A DNA stretch of 64,000 nucleotides from Leishmania donovani (lineage: Eukaryota; Euglenozoa; Kinetoplastea; Trypanosomatida; Trypanosomatidae), in the NCBI RefSeq assembly GCF_000227135.1, contig NC_018262.1, positions 305,572 to 369,571 on the forward strand, read 5' to 3'. A program made the position numbers and the translations under genes. Of the stretch, positions 30,201 through 40,358 are shown one piece after another. The notes below the pieces were generated by a model. It did no database searches. It was not told the origin of the DNA and saw nothing but the letters and a program-made list of their open reading frames with translations. Every line of letters begins with the position of its first letter. The stretch's first letter is position 1.

Positions 30201-31646
30201 ATGTCTGCGTCTGAGGTTCAGCACTCCTACTACCCCGCGAGTGCGGCGCACACGAGCTATCAAGCCGGCTCCTATCTCCTGGAGGCCGGATACAGACCCA
30301 CAGATGAGGAGTGTGCCACCCTCGCGGCACCGATTGCCAGCTTCCTGCGCAACTGCAGCTGCTACGACATGCTCGGTGTGTCAACGCAGGTGGTGGTCCT
30401 CGACGTGCAGGCGCCGCTGTCGGTCGCCTTCATCGCCGCCCAGGAAACGCGCATCCAGAGCTGCGTCCTATGGGACCCGCGCAAGCGGCAGTACGTCGGC
30501 GTGCTCACCTCCACCGACTACATTTGCATTCTCCTGTACTGTCAGGCACACCCGAAAGAGGCAGACGCGGTGGCTCTGTGGACGATCGAGCACTGGCAGG
30601 AGGTGAGGGCGGCGCAGGGGCTCGGGCGGCCGAAGGAGAAGCTGGGTGCGCCGCCAGGGCCAAAGAGCGGTATCATCACATGCAAGACAGACACTTCGCT
30701 GCACGACTGCCTGCAGATGATGCGGGAGCACTGCGTCCGCCGCATCATCGCCCTAGCGGAGAAAGAGGGCGAAGACTTCAGCCTCGTTGCCATGATGGAC
30801 GTGGAGCAAATTGTCGAGTACCTTGGCGTGATGTTCTTTCATATTGAGAAGGCCGGTGGTTCGATCGGCCGGGCCGGCGGCGGCGCGAACAGCAGCACGG
30901 GCGACGCAGCAGGTGACGGCGCTGGTGGTGTTGGTGCCCCTCACCGCACGAACTTGACAATATCCACAGCGAAAAACACGACCAGCGTCGCCGGCGACAG
31001 CGACTTATCCTCGCCGCAGCACAACAACAGTCACCAGCTCAGGTCAAACGATTTCGAAGAGTACGATGACGACCCGCAAGGCGTCTTTGCTCTTGGCGAA
31101 GCCTATGTGCTGCCCCCTTACGTCGCGTCTATCATCACCCAAGCAGAGGCCGCCGGGGCGAGCGGGTCTGGTGGCGTCGGCATCGCTTCTGACGTGCGTG
31201 TCGGCCCTTACAGCTCTATCTTCGATGTCCCGTTCATGTATGTGCCACAAGTCGGTGCGCACCGCCGGAAGCCCATCTTTGCAACGATGGAGCAGAAGCT
31301 GAGCGAGGCGCTGACGCTCATGCTAGACCACAACACGGAGAGCATCGCCGTTTGCTCTCCGAAGGAAGGTGTCATCATCGACGTTGTCAGTCGCAGCGAC
31401 TTGCTGCGGATGGAAAATCAGGGCGTGTATGACACGCAGCTGACGGTGCGGGAGGCGCTGGCGAGCAAGATTAGCGACCACATCTTTGTCTTCTACGAGA
31501 AGGATACGCTGCGGGAAATCTTCTCCCACTTTGTGCGGCGCCGCGTCAAGGAGCTCTTCATGGTGGACCCGGACACAGGGCGGCTGCTGGGGCAGCTGAA
31601 CGTGGCAGAGTTCGTGCACTTTCTGGTCTTCGGTGTCAGCGATTAG
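30201..31646 (+). CDS. AMPK gamma (SNF4)-type four-CBS-domain protein
   Basis: The ATG at 30201 gives 481 residues. Four CBS modules can be followed: VVVLDVQAPLSVAF to LTSTDYICILL (residues about 65-115), CKTDTSLHDCLQMM to VEQIVEYL (about 160-210), MEQKLSEALTLML to VSRSDLLRM (about 363-405), and FYEKDTLREIFSHF to LNVAEFVHFL (about 432-476). Each ends in the S/D-x-x-D-type nucleotide-site pattern or a degenerate form. A Gly/Ser/Asn-rich insertion of about 90 residues separates the two Bateman pairs. The fold senses AMP/ADP/ATP as the regulatory subunit of the AMPK heterotrimer, which controls energy-stress responses. Nucleotide affinity cannot be judged by eye. Confidence 0.92.
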   Translation: MSASEVQHSYYPASAAHTSYQAGSYLLEAGYRPTDEECATLAAPIASFLRNCSCYDMLGVSTQVVVLDVQAPLSVAFIAAQETRIQSCVLWDPRKRQYVGVLTSTDYICILLYCQAHPKEADAVALWTIEHWQEVRAAQGLGRPKEKLGAPPGPKSGIITCKTDTSLHDCLQMMREHCVRRIIALAEKEGEDFSLVAMMDVEQIVEYLGVMFFHIEKAGGSIGRAGGGANSSTGDAAGDGAGGVGAPHRTNLTISTAKNTTSVAGDSDLSSPQHNNSHQLRSNDFEEYDDDPQGVFALGEAYVLPPYVASIITQAEAAGASGSGGVGIASDVRVGPYSSIFDVPFMYVPQVGAHRRKPIFATMEQKLSEALTLMLDHNTESIAVCSPKEGVIIDVVSRSDLLRMENQGVYDTQLTVREALASKISDHIFVFYEKDTLREIFSHFVRRRVKELFMVDPDTGRLLGQLNVAEFVHFLVFGVSD

Positions 31647-32275
31647 GCGTTACCTGTTCGTCTTTCCTCCCTCACAACGGCCCAAAATGCATCAAGCGGC
31701 TGTGATGCTGTCCATGCTGGCTGCAGAAGAAGAGAGAGGGGGGAGGAGCCAGTTATAGGATTGCCGCCGGCGTGCTTTGGCGATGTAAGACAAGCGTGTG
31801 GTTGCCTAGCCATGGTGCTGGTGTATTGGCGCATGCTCATATGTGTGGCGAGGGTGTGAAGGGCTGCTGCTGCTGTTGCTGTTGCTTTACGCTACTCGCC
31901 TCAGCGCCGCCGTTATTACGAGCATTGCTTGACGATTTCGATTTTTGTATCTTCGCTGTTGTTCTTCTCGTTCGGTGTGCATTTGTTATATCCGGTGCCG
32001 TGGTTGCCGCGCTGTATCGGAGTGGGACAAGGGAGGGGGAGAGTAGAAGCAAGGAGAGGGAGAGTGGTAGGGAGTGGCTCAGGTGCCCAACAAATGGGTG
32101 ATACAGCGATGGTACCCCCCTTCCACATCCACTCTCTGTGTCTGTCTGTCTGTGTGTGTGTATGTGTGTGTTTATGTTCTCCCCCGCCCCCTCTCTCTCT
32201 CTTATCTTGTTCTCTGCACACATGCTTTACTTCTATTTCCGTGATCAATGCGTTTTCTCTTCGTTGTTCTTATTC

Positions 32276-32310
32276 TGTGTGTGTGTGTGTGTGTGTGTTT
32301 GTGTGTATGT
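32276..32310. repeat. GT dinucleotide microsatellite
   Basis: A GT run with TT and TA interruptions in the probable 3' UTR of the AMPK gamma gene. Confidence 0.85.
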
Positions 32311-32973
32311 GCATGTGGATGTGTGCCACGTGCGCACCCCAATTGCCTCAAGGAAGTGGCACGCGTCTGAGAATCGCACGCTGATAGCTGCGGAGCCACA
32401 TCCACGAATTCGGGTTTTTCTTTCGTTCCATCTTCGCTCTGTTGTCCCATGCGGCGTCGGCATGCGTATTCGTCGCACAGGGTGGTTAGTGCTCACAGCA
32501 TCTCTGCATGCGGGTGTGTCCCTGATAGCCATTCGTGAAAAAAAAAGGGCACTTCTTTGAAAAGTCGCCTCCCCCTCCCCCTCCCCCTCCTCTTCTCTCA
32601 CCCGCTTTGTTTTGTTTCGCGCGCCATTTGCTCGTGTGCCGCCCCGCTCGTATTATCCTCGTCTGTCCGCTCAACAGAGAAGCATAATACACAGAAAGAG
32701 GCGTCTCGTGTCACCAACGGTGGTCTCTACGACCAAGCACGACACACACACACACACGAGGAACGCGTACACATCCTTTATGGTGAGCGAGGCTCTGCCA
32801 TTTGCATGTTTTCACCCCCTCGCAACCTGCACGGTCGACTTGCTTGCAGGTCTTTCCTCAACGTCACCCCGCGCAAGACCTGGCATCCCTATGCAAGGCA
32901 CCTCCGCCGCCAGCCCCCCCTTCAATATCAGCTGCTCGGATGCCACCCATTGATGACGGGGAACACCTCACTG

Positions 32974-33537
32974 TTGCACCTCAGGGTTCATTACCCAACT
33001 CCGTGGAGTCCCCAAGCGGCCTCTCCACCCCTCCTATTCCTGTCAAATGCCGAAACACCTCTGGCGGTGACAAGGTCAAGCACCTACAACCTAAAGGAGG
33101 GGGGAGGCCAGTGCAATTCATTGCTGCTGATGTGGCCGGCCAGGTCCTGGACGGCGATACGTCAGAGCGACCTGCGACCGTGCACACGCTTGTGCCATCG
33201 ATGGGACAGGTAAAGTGTCAGCCTGACTCGAACGCATCTCACCCGGCCCTCGCACTGCCTGCCGATGTGGGGAGCCTACGTGTTTTCACTCCAAGGGATG
33301 CCCCAGATGGGGACCGGCACAATGGGTGGCGCGGCTGTGCGGCGACCTGCAGAGCGGATGCTGAGTAGAGAGTGTGAGGCAGGTGCCGTGCTCCGATGAT
33401 TGAGTCGGCGCATTGCTGTAGCGCGCGTCTACCGCCGCTTCGCGCCACGCGATGTGGTGGCTGTAACAGGCCGGTAGTAGAGTGGGGTTCGACCTCACGT
33501 TGTGTGTGGCAGAGAAGCAGGAACGTTGAAAACAGAG
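32974..33537 (+). mobile_element. SIDER-type short degenerate retroposon, diverged family, copy B
   Basis: About 560 bases alignable by eye with 11716-12319 and 60576-61080. The 5' hallmark is degenerate (TTGCACCTCAGGGTTCATTACCC). Shared blocks include CACCTCTGGCGGTGACAAGG, GATGTGGCCGGCCAGGTCCT, GCGACCGTGCACACGCTTGTG and CATTGCTGTAGCGCGCGTCT. The end is GGAACGTTGAAAACAGAGGC, an A-rich tail like the other copies. It lies downstream of the AMPK gamma gene. Confidence 0.65.
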
Positions 33538-33680
33538 GCAATGCGCGTGTGCGCCGCCTCACGCTCCCTTTCTTCACCGCCATCGATTTGCCCCCTCCCT
33601 CCCCGTGTGCCCTCTGCCCCGTTAATCTTGCATTCCGCTTTCTCTATTCCGTGCACCGTGCACAAAAGCCCCCCCCCCGG

Positions 33681-33699
33681 CACACACACACACACACAC
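33681..33699. repeat. CA dinucleotide microsatellite
   Basis: A run of CA repeats following a C tract, within 90 bases of the methyltransferase start. Confidence 0.85.
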
Positions 33700-33766
33700 G
33701 CACCTTCACCCATCTTCTCTCACCCCCCCCGCGTCATTCTGTGCTTGCACTGTTTCAACGGATGCA

Positions 33767-35383
33767 ATGCGGCGTGCACTCGCGCGGGGCCAACTGAACT
33801 GGTCGTGGAAACTGCCCCTCTCCGCGAGCAAGCGAGGATTCGGCGCGGGGCTGGTCTCCGTGTCACCACGGCTGTGTCGCTCCCGCGTCGAGGCCCGATG
33901 GAGCAAGGCAACAGCGCAGCATCAGCGGACGTCATGGCGCCCCTCGGCGACGAAGAGCTCCACCGCTACATACGATATTAGCGCTTCTGTAATGCACGGC
34001 GCTTCGGCTTCGTCGTCGCCGCAGGCAGCGGCACCAGTTGCGCTACCCCCGCTGCGCTGCCCGGGCGGACCGCGCGTTAAGGCAGAGGGCATCAAGCAAC
34101 TGTACAAAGTACCGCACGCCGGGTTCCTTGCCAAGTACGACCAGCGCTTCATGTTAAACCTCAAGCTCACCCATCAACTCGTCAGCTATCTTAGTCGCAC
34201 AACACTCACGACGCCGGACAAGGTGCTGGTGGAGCTGGGACCTGGCGTCGGGTCACTCACACGGAGTCTGCTGACGCGGCCTTGCGTCGGCGTCCTCGGG
34301 ATCGAAGTGGACGAACGCTTCAGCCCACACCTAGAGCAGATCCGCAGCTACACAAGCAATAAGTTCCAATGGGTGACCGCCGACGTGCTCAAGGTGGACG
34401 AGCTGGAGCTGCTGAAATCGGCCTTCCCGCATTTTGTGAAGGCCAACATAAGGCGTCCACCCAGTCCTGGACAGGAGACTTGGGCGGCCAACTCGGCAGC
34501 CGGCCGCTCTCCAAGCAGTGGATCGCAGAGAGTCACCTTCACTGACGACGCCGGTGAGAACGACGCGGATGGGTACGAGGGTGCGCCGTTGCGCTCGGCT
34601 CAACGTGAACGGCTGCTGCGTCAGCGCCGCGCGCGGCAGCCCTACCAACACAGTGACGACACCCACCGCGGAGGTGCTGAAGGAGCGGCAGACCCGGAAA
34701 CAGCGGCGTCGCCTAACGCTGCCTTCGATGTGACAAATTACTGGTGGTCTAACGGGAATGCGAAGGTCGAGGTGATTGCAAACCTGCCCTTCGAGATCAT
34801 CACCGAGCTGCTGATGCGCTACGCAGTGGACTGCTCGCAGCATCGCGGGCTCTTCGCCTTTGGCCGTGTGCCGGTACACGTCTTCACCCAGCGCGAGGTG
34901 GCCGAACGCATTCTGGCACCGGCTGGGTCCGTGCAGTTCAGCCGCCTTTCTGTCCTCTGCCAGTGCTTCTTTCACGTTCGCCTCAAGCAGACGTTTTTAG
35001 ACCAGACTTACTACCCGCGCACAGAGGTGGAGGGCGCAATGCTGACGCTGGAGCCGCGTTCCGTGCCACTCGCACACGGTCTCGATGCGTCCACCCTGAT
35101 TCACTTTACCAACCTGCTCATGAAGCCGGGACTGCGCGCCGCCACCGTGCACAAGTCGCTCTCCCGATTTGCACCTGCGGAGTTGGTGCATTACATGCTG
35201 CAGGAGCTGCGAATGGACGGCGCGATGACAGTGCTGGACTTGTCTGTGGTCGAGGTCACCCGCTTGGCTTGCCTGTGGCAGCAGTTTGTGATCATGTCGC
35301 AACAGCAACCACAGCCGGAGGCCGACGGTGCCGAGGCAGAAGCTGGAAGCCGCAAGGCCAGATCCCCAAATGGCGCCGTGTAG
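33767..35383 (+). CDS. KsgA/Dim1/TFB-type rRNA dimethyladenosine methyltransferase, probably mitochondrial
   Basis: The ATG at 33767 gives 538 residues. The first about 45 residues are rich in Arg, Ser and Trp with almost no acidic residues, a likely mitochondrial presequence. The Rossmann core shows AKYDQRFMLN (pre-motif), VELGPGVGSLTRSLL at residues 155-169 (SAM motif I), GIEVDERF, TADVLKV, and ANLPFEIITELLM at 338-350 (motif IV, NLPF instead of the usual NLPY). About 130 residues separate the acidic loop from NLPF, far longer than in KsgA, owing to a polar low-complexity insert. The family dimethylates two adenines near the 3' end of small-subunit rRNA or has become mitochondrial transcription factor B; small mitoribosome maturation is the likelier role here. 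Confidence 0.88.
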   Translation: MRRALARGQLNWSWKLPLSASKRGFGAGLVSVSPRLCRSRVEARWSKATAQHQRTSWRPSATKSSTATYDISASVMHGASASSSPQAAAPVALPPLRCPGGPRVKAEGIKQLYKVPHAGFLAKYDQRFMLNLKLTHQLVSYLSRTTLTTPDKVLVELGPGVGSLTRSLLTRPCVGVLGIEVDERFSPHLEQIRSYTSNKFQWVTADVLKVDELELLKSAFPHFVKANIRRPPSPGQETWAANSAAGRSPSSGSQRVTFTDDAGENDADGYEGAPLRSAQRERLLRQRRARQPYQHSDDTHRGGAEGAADPETAASPNAAFDVTNYWWSNGNAKVEVIANLPFEIITELLMRYAVDCSQHRGLFAFGRVPVHVFTQREVAERILAPAGSVQFSRLSVLCQCFFHVRLKQTFLDQTYYPRTEVEGAMLTLEPRSVPLAHGLDASTLIHFTNLLMKPGLRAATVHKSLSRFAPAELVHYMLQELRMDGAMTVLDLSVVEVTRLACLWQQFVIMSQQQPQPEADGAEAEAGSRKARSPNGAV

Positions 35384-37156
35384 TGGTCCGGCTTGTGAGC
35401 CACTGGATCTGCCCACCGCCAGCTCTCGGTAACGGAGCGAAGTAGCGGGGGAGAGAGAGAGACGGGCACGGAAGGTGTGTGTACGAAGGCGTGGAACTCG
35501 CTCGCATCGACGAATGGGTGCCGGCGACTCTGTCCCTCATCTCCTCCTCGCGTGATGGTTGAACGCTGAGCAACAGCACCGTCGTCGTCGTCATCGTAAT
35601 TTTTTTTTTGTAATTCTGCTGTCATTGTCTTCGCGTTCTCGTTTCGTTTCGGGAAGAGAAGGGAAGGGAAGGGGCAGGCTCGTTGATGTCGCCCTTTCTC
35701 GAGGAACGGGTACCTATGCGCGTGGAGGCCAACTGAACTGTTTGCGTTTTCTCATCTGCAGCAGCGGCAAGGACAGGGTCGCGCTGTTGGTTGCTGGCGA
35801 GCAGCACGCGCGTGAGAGGCATGTTCGCTTCCCCGAGACTCACACGTGTGCATCCATGTTCCGGCAGTGCACGTGTTTCCCGTTCCCTCTTGGTCAGGGG
35901 CTGTCCTCCCTCCCTTCCTCCTAAGGCCTGGCCAGGCGAGACTCGGCAGGCCGAAGAATGGGTGTGAAAGAGAGAGGCTTCGCGCACGCGCATACACACA
36001 CGTCCTAAGCGGCCATGCGCAGGCTAAGCAGACACATGTAATGTATGTGGAACGCAGCTTCTTATTCGTGGACAGACATGAACGTGTTGCGCACGCGCCT
36101 CTTCCTGTTTGCCGGAGCAGAGGTGGCAAGGGACCTGTCCAGGTTGTCGTTCGAGTATACGATCGCACAGCAAGCGTGTGACACGTGGTCTAGAAAGTCA
36201 ATATCATCTCTCATGCTCTGCTCTCCTGCAACACCTCCAACCCACGGATGCTGAGGCACTGGAGTTCTTCTGGTGTGAGATTGACATATCTCTGCTTCAT
36301 TCCTTTTATCAGCAGTGGGATAAGCCAAGTATGTATTCGCGCTTGTGTGTGTGTGTGTGCAGCTCTTCACAGGTAACAGTGCAAAACCGATAGCCTGCGA
36401 GAAGGCAGCGATCACACGGCATGCACGCTGATACTCAAGCAGCCACGCTGCTACTGCTAGAGTGCCACCGCACCCGCGACATGCGTTGAAGGAGTACATC
36501 GACGGTGTGGAAGGGGCTTTTCGACCGTGTCAATCGAGTCAGTGGCACGGGGCCCGCGCACGCACCTCCAGTTGTTTTGGCCTTGTATGAATAGATGCAG
36601 CTGCGATTCTCTCCCTCTTTTTCTCTCTCCCTTTCCTTACTCTCCCCCACACCTGACACGCATACATATATGTGCACGCCTGCACATGACGTGTGTGTGT
36701 GTGTCTACGTGTCTGCCAAGGCTGTGAAAAGAAGGCCCACACAAGAGGCTCCACAGCAAAAAGAACAAGCGAGGTATCCTTGTAGAGGTGAGCGGCAACA
36801 GCACCCCGTAAACACGCAAAAGGAGACTTAGTCGCTTGCTTGTGCGCTCTGTGCAGCTGCTCCTCAACACACCGCTGCGACTCGCATTTCTGCTAGAGCA
36901 GTTTTGTTTTCCACCATGTACCATAGAGCGCGATAGCCTCTTCTTATCCCCTTCATTGTGTGCATGGGCCCCTCGCCTCCAGGCGACACCACGCTGCCAT
37001 CCGCGTCGTCACTGTCGCTGATGTAGATAACTTCAGCAGTGCTTGACTTTTTTTGGTTTGTATTTATTCTCTTTTCCGAGTGCCTCACTTCCCTCTTCAA
37101 CCTGGTCTAGTGCTGCTTGCGTGTATGTGTGTGTGTGTGTGTAGCTCCTGCCCATC
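35384..37156. other. Intergenic region, possibly with gene relics
   Basis: 1.8 kb without an intact gene. The part 36040-36600 shows short protein-like stretches in two frames (for example AEALEFFWCEIDISLLHSFY on plus frame 1 near 36250-36310) broken by stops, possibly a decayed gene. GT runs occur at 36340-36358 and 37120-37142, immediately before the next gene. Confidence 0.45.
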
Positions 37157-39661
37157 ATGTCCTATGCTCAGCGGCACCGTAATCGTGTAGAGCTGCACTA
37201 CCATGAGGTGGCGCAGTCACCTCATGGTTTTTATGCTGCATCGGCGGCAGTGCATAACGGTCGCGCCCCGGTGCGACTGCAGGACACGGTGATCGGCACA
37301 CAAGACCAGGAACCGCTCCCACGCGGTGGCAGTGGCCCTCGTCTCAGCAACTCCTCGCTGCAGCGCAGCAGCGGCAGTGGCAACCGCGCGTCCGATGCGC
37401 ATGACAGCTATACGGCATGCTATCCGCACCCGCATTCGATCATTGGCGCGAGTGCCGCCGCAGCATGGTGTGAAACAACACCAAGCGTCAGCGGTGCAAG
37501 GATGCCTCGGCAGGCCTTCTAACTGCTGCAGCGCACCCCCAAGTCCGCTTCCCCGCCGCGACTCAAAGTTAGTCAAAAGCGGTTTACCTCTCCTCATTTG
37601 TCTGTAAAGACATCGGAGGCGGCGGCGGGACAGCCGCCAGTGCGTCTCTCTCCGCCTCCTCAAGTGCTAGAGGGGACAATCGACAAGCGAAGCCGTCCCA
37701 GTGCGCCAGGTCACCCTGATGTGCCGCATGACTCGCTTGCGATCAAGCTCGGTGGAAGTCGACCGCTCTCTGCTGAGGCTAATCGCCGACCCGGTGATCA
37801 GGAGGCGCAGTACGCAAAGGGCAACTCACCCTCTACCGGTGAGCTCTCTGCGGCGCGACTTTCCACCTCGCCGTTATCTGCCTCAGCGACATTCACCGCG
37901 CGTCTGCGCAGCATCATCGAGACGCGGCAGTAAATCGAGCTTTTGATGCAAAGGCAGCGGCAAGATGAAGAAGAACTGATTCGCGCCATTGCGAATATCA
38001 ACGAGCAGTCGCTAGGCCGCTCGCACCCGCGGCAGTCGCCGCACCCCGGCACCACGCTCACCAGCTCGGTTCTCTCGTCTTAGCAGCAGCAGCAGCAGCA
38101 GGGCGCGGAGGATCGTCCGTCTTATGAGCAAGTCCTCATCGAGCGCGCCGCGGTCTTCGCCGCGCTGCGGCAGTTCAAAGAGAAGGGCGACGTCATTGTT
38201 CACAAGCTCTACAGCACCGTTAAGGCGCAGCAGGAGCAGGTGCTGGAGCTCGGCGCCACTGTAGAGGCCTTGAAGAAGGCGAGCAAGCGGCTCAAGGATG
38301 CCCTCGGCAACGGAGGTGGTGCCGCTGGTGGAAGCCTCGGCAGCGGTGCAGGCGCAGCAGCGACGGCGGGGAGCTTCACACGAGTGCCTGACACCGTCGC
38401 TGAGCTGCAAGAGAAGATCATCACGCAGCGGCGCGTCATTGAGCAAATGGGCCAACTCATGCAGAATGCGGACCGCATGCTGTTGGCGATGCGCGCGCGC
38501 GTCGAGGCGGTGGAGCAGCGAGCCACTGGTGCATCAGTAGAGCGCCGGCGGCTTCCACCGCTTCCGCTCACCTCCGGCAGTGGGACGTCCAACGCCAGCA
38601 CCCCTCGCCAGGCACCGCTCGGGGGAGACGGCGATGTCGCCACCGTCTCGGCGCAGTAGCAGCAGCAGCAGTTTCTGTTGGGCCGCATTGCACAGCTGCG
38701 GCAGGCACTGAAGCAGGAGCAGGCGCAGCGCCTTCACTTGGAGGAGGTCTACGGCGCCACCTCTGAGGAGACGGCACGCAATGTAGCACTGCTGGAAGAG
38801 CGCCTGCAGCGGGTGCAGAGCACGCGAGGAGTTATGTACGACAGCAGCGGTAGCGCCAAGAACGCCTCAGCAGTTCGAATGGAATTGCATACTTTGCTGG
38901 AGGAGGGCCGGCACGAAGGTGGTGTCTCGGCGGCTGAAGAAATCCACCACAAGAATAAGGAGCAGCATACCATGTTGCAGACCTCGTCCACGCTCGCTCG
39001 CACCCTCTTCACGGTCGTGAGCGTCGGGGGCGCGGCCGCAGCGGAGGATTACAAAGACGAGGAGGAGGAATATGCGAAGCAAGTGCCCGACGGGTCGAAA
39101 CGGCAGCCGTCCAGCGAGCCGGCGGCGGCACAGAACGCGCGGCAACGGCGCGCCTACCTAGGTGGTCCTTGGAGCGCCGCAGAGAGCACTAGTGTCGACG
39201 CGGCGGCTGAAGAGCAACGCCTTGAGCTCGGCATTCCAGTGCCGGACACCTCCCACCTTAGAGACTCGACCTGCCGCTCGTTCCATTTCCGCTCCTCCAG
39301 CGCGAGTCGGCGTCTTGTGGGCTTTCTGCCTGGAAAAGCTGCGGATGTCATGAGTTGCGCCGTGGACAGTGCCAGTGACGGTGAGGATGACGATGACGAG
39401 GGGCACGTCGCGGTGGTGAGGAGCGGCTCGAACGCGCGGGGCCGCGCGGCTGTCATTGCGGCTGCAACCCCAACGGCGATCCACTCGTTCTCCTCGCCGC
39501 TGCAGGACACGATCCCTTCGGTAGGATGATCAGCTGTGTGGCAGCATCGCTTGAACAAGCGTCTGGTGGATCTGGGCAAGGCCAAGGCAGATATGGTAGT
39601 GTTGCCGCGATGCACCGCTTCAAAAGGTGACAGGTGCCGTCAACTGCACGCACACGTATGA
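37157..39661 (+). pseudogene. Coiled-coil protein gene interrupted by five in-frame stop codons
   Basis: A single frame runs from ATG 37157 to TGA 39659-39661 (835 codons), with internal TAA at 37520 and 37931, TAG at 38081 and 38657, and TGA at 39527. No frameshift is needed. Third-position GC stays high and protein-like sequence resumes at once after each stop. Every stop is one C-to-T change from Gln (CAA/CAG) or Arg (CGA), and two TAGs sit at the head of CAG-Gln runs. The middle and C-terminal parts are coiled coil (QKTLL-type heptads around 37935-38020, 38090-38300, 38395-38540 and 38680-38830) separated by Gly/Ser/Ala linkers, with a run of six Gln. The N-terminal part is polar and disordered. 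No enzymatic domain is visible. A young pseudogene is the default reading; stop-codon readthrough is the alternative. Confidence 0.75.
37201..37227. repeat. 10-bp perfect inverted repeat
   Basis: CCATGAGGTG at 37201-37210 is complementary to CACCTCATGG at 37218-37227 with a 7-base loop. It is 45 bases after the ATG of the interrupted coiled-coil gene. Confidence 0.85.
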
Positions 39662-40358
39662 CAAGTTGCTTCTTCGTGTGTCTGTGTGTGTGTGTGTTCT
39701 CCGCTTCGACGAGAAGCTATTCTCAGGTCTTGTACAAGGCGACCCTGATGTGTTGCGGCGACGGCGATTCGCCAGTACGCGAGGTGCGTGTATTTGGAGC
39801 ACGAGTGCACAAGTGCTCCTTGCACTGCTATTCTTTTTTCTCTCCGAGACGTGATGGCCTCTACTGTCTGCGCCTGTGAAAGCATGTGTCTCTCCTCGTA
39901 CTTCAATGGCGGGGGGGATCGGAGCGCAGCCATCGCCGAGCAGCGGCAGGTGTGCACAAAGAAACGCAATGGCCATGAGTGGCGGCCGCAATCACCTGCG
40001 TGATCGTGTACGTCCTCTCCGTGGCCTCACGCAGACGCGCACCATGCAAAGGAACCATTCTGCAGTGTGGTCGAGTCGGCGCCCGTGGAGAAAACGCTAG
40101 TCGAAATCTGTATGCGGCTGCCTCTCCCTCTCTCACGCCTCTCTCCTCTACCGGTTGTGTTTCTTCGTTCTCCACATCGTATCCACGTACCGGTTGGTTG
40201 GCTATGCATACGTCCGACTCCGTTTTTCTTTTGTTCGGCTCCTCTACGCCACCTGAGAGCTGAGAAGCCGCTCTGCTGAGTCACAATGCGCTTGGCACCC
40301 GCTCCTCTTCATCCCTTCCTTCTCTCTCTGTGTACCGCCGTCGCGAAGAAAGTCGGAG
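39662..40358. other. Intergenic region / UTRs, no gene seen
   Basis: It contains a short GT run near 39680, pyrimidine tracts at 40115-40145 and 40300-40335 ahead of the actin-related gene, and no coding-like ATG frame. Confidence 0.55.

Larger units (their letters stand above)
31647..33766. other. Intergenic region with GT repeats and SIDER-type element
   Basis: Contains GT-rich runs (32150-32172, 32276-32310), a C(T)C-rich tract near 32565-32595, the diverged retroposon 32974-33537 and a CA run (33681-33699) before the methyltransferase gene. No coding-like ATG frame was seen. Confidence 0.6.

Noticed and set aside
10226..32310. GT/CA runs as possible CRISPR, origin or telomeric repeats
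   Set aside because: They are plain dinucleotide microsatellites typical of trypanosomatid intergenic DNA, with no spacer structure and no TTAGGG units.
37157..39661. Genetic-code reassignment of stop codons, as reported in some trypanosomatid relatives
   Set aside because: Other genes here end normally in TAA, TAG or TGA with no in-frame stops inside, so a genome-wide reassignment does not fit; only local readthrough or decay remains possible.
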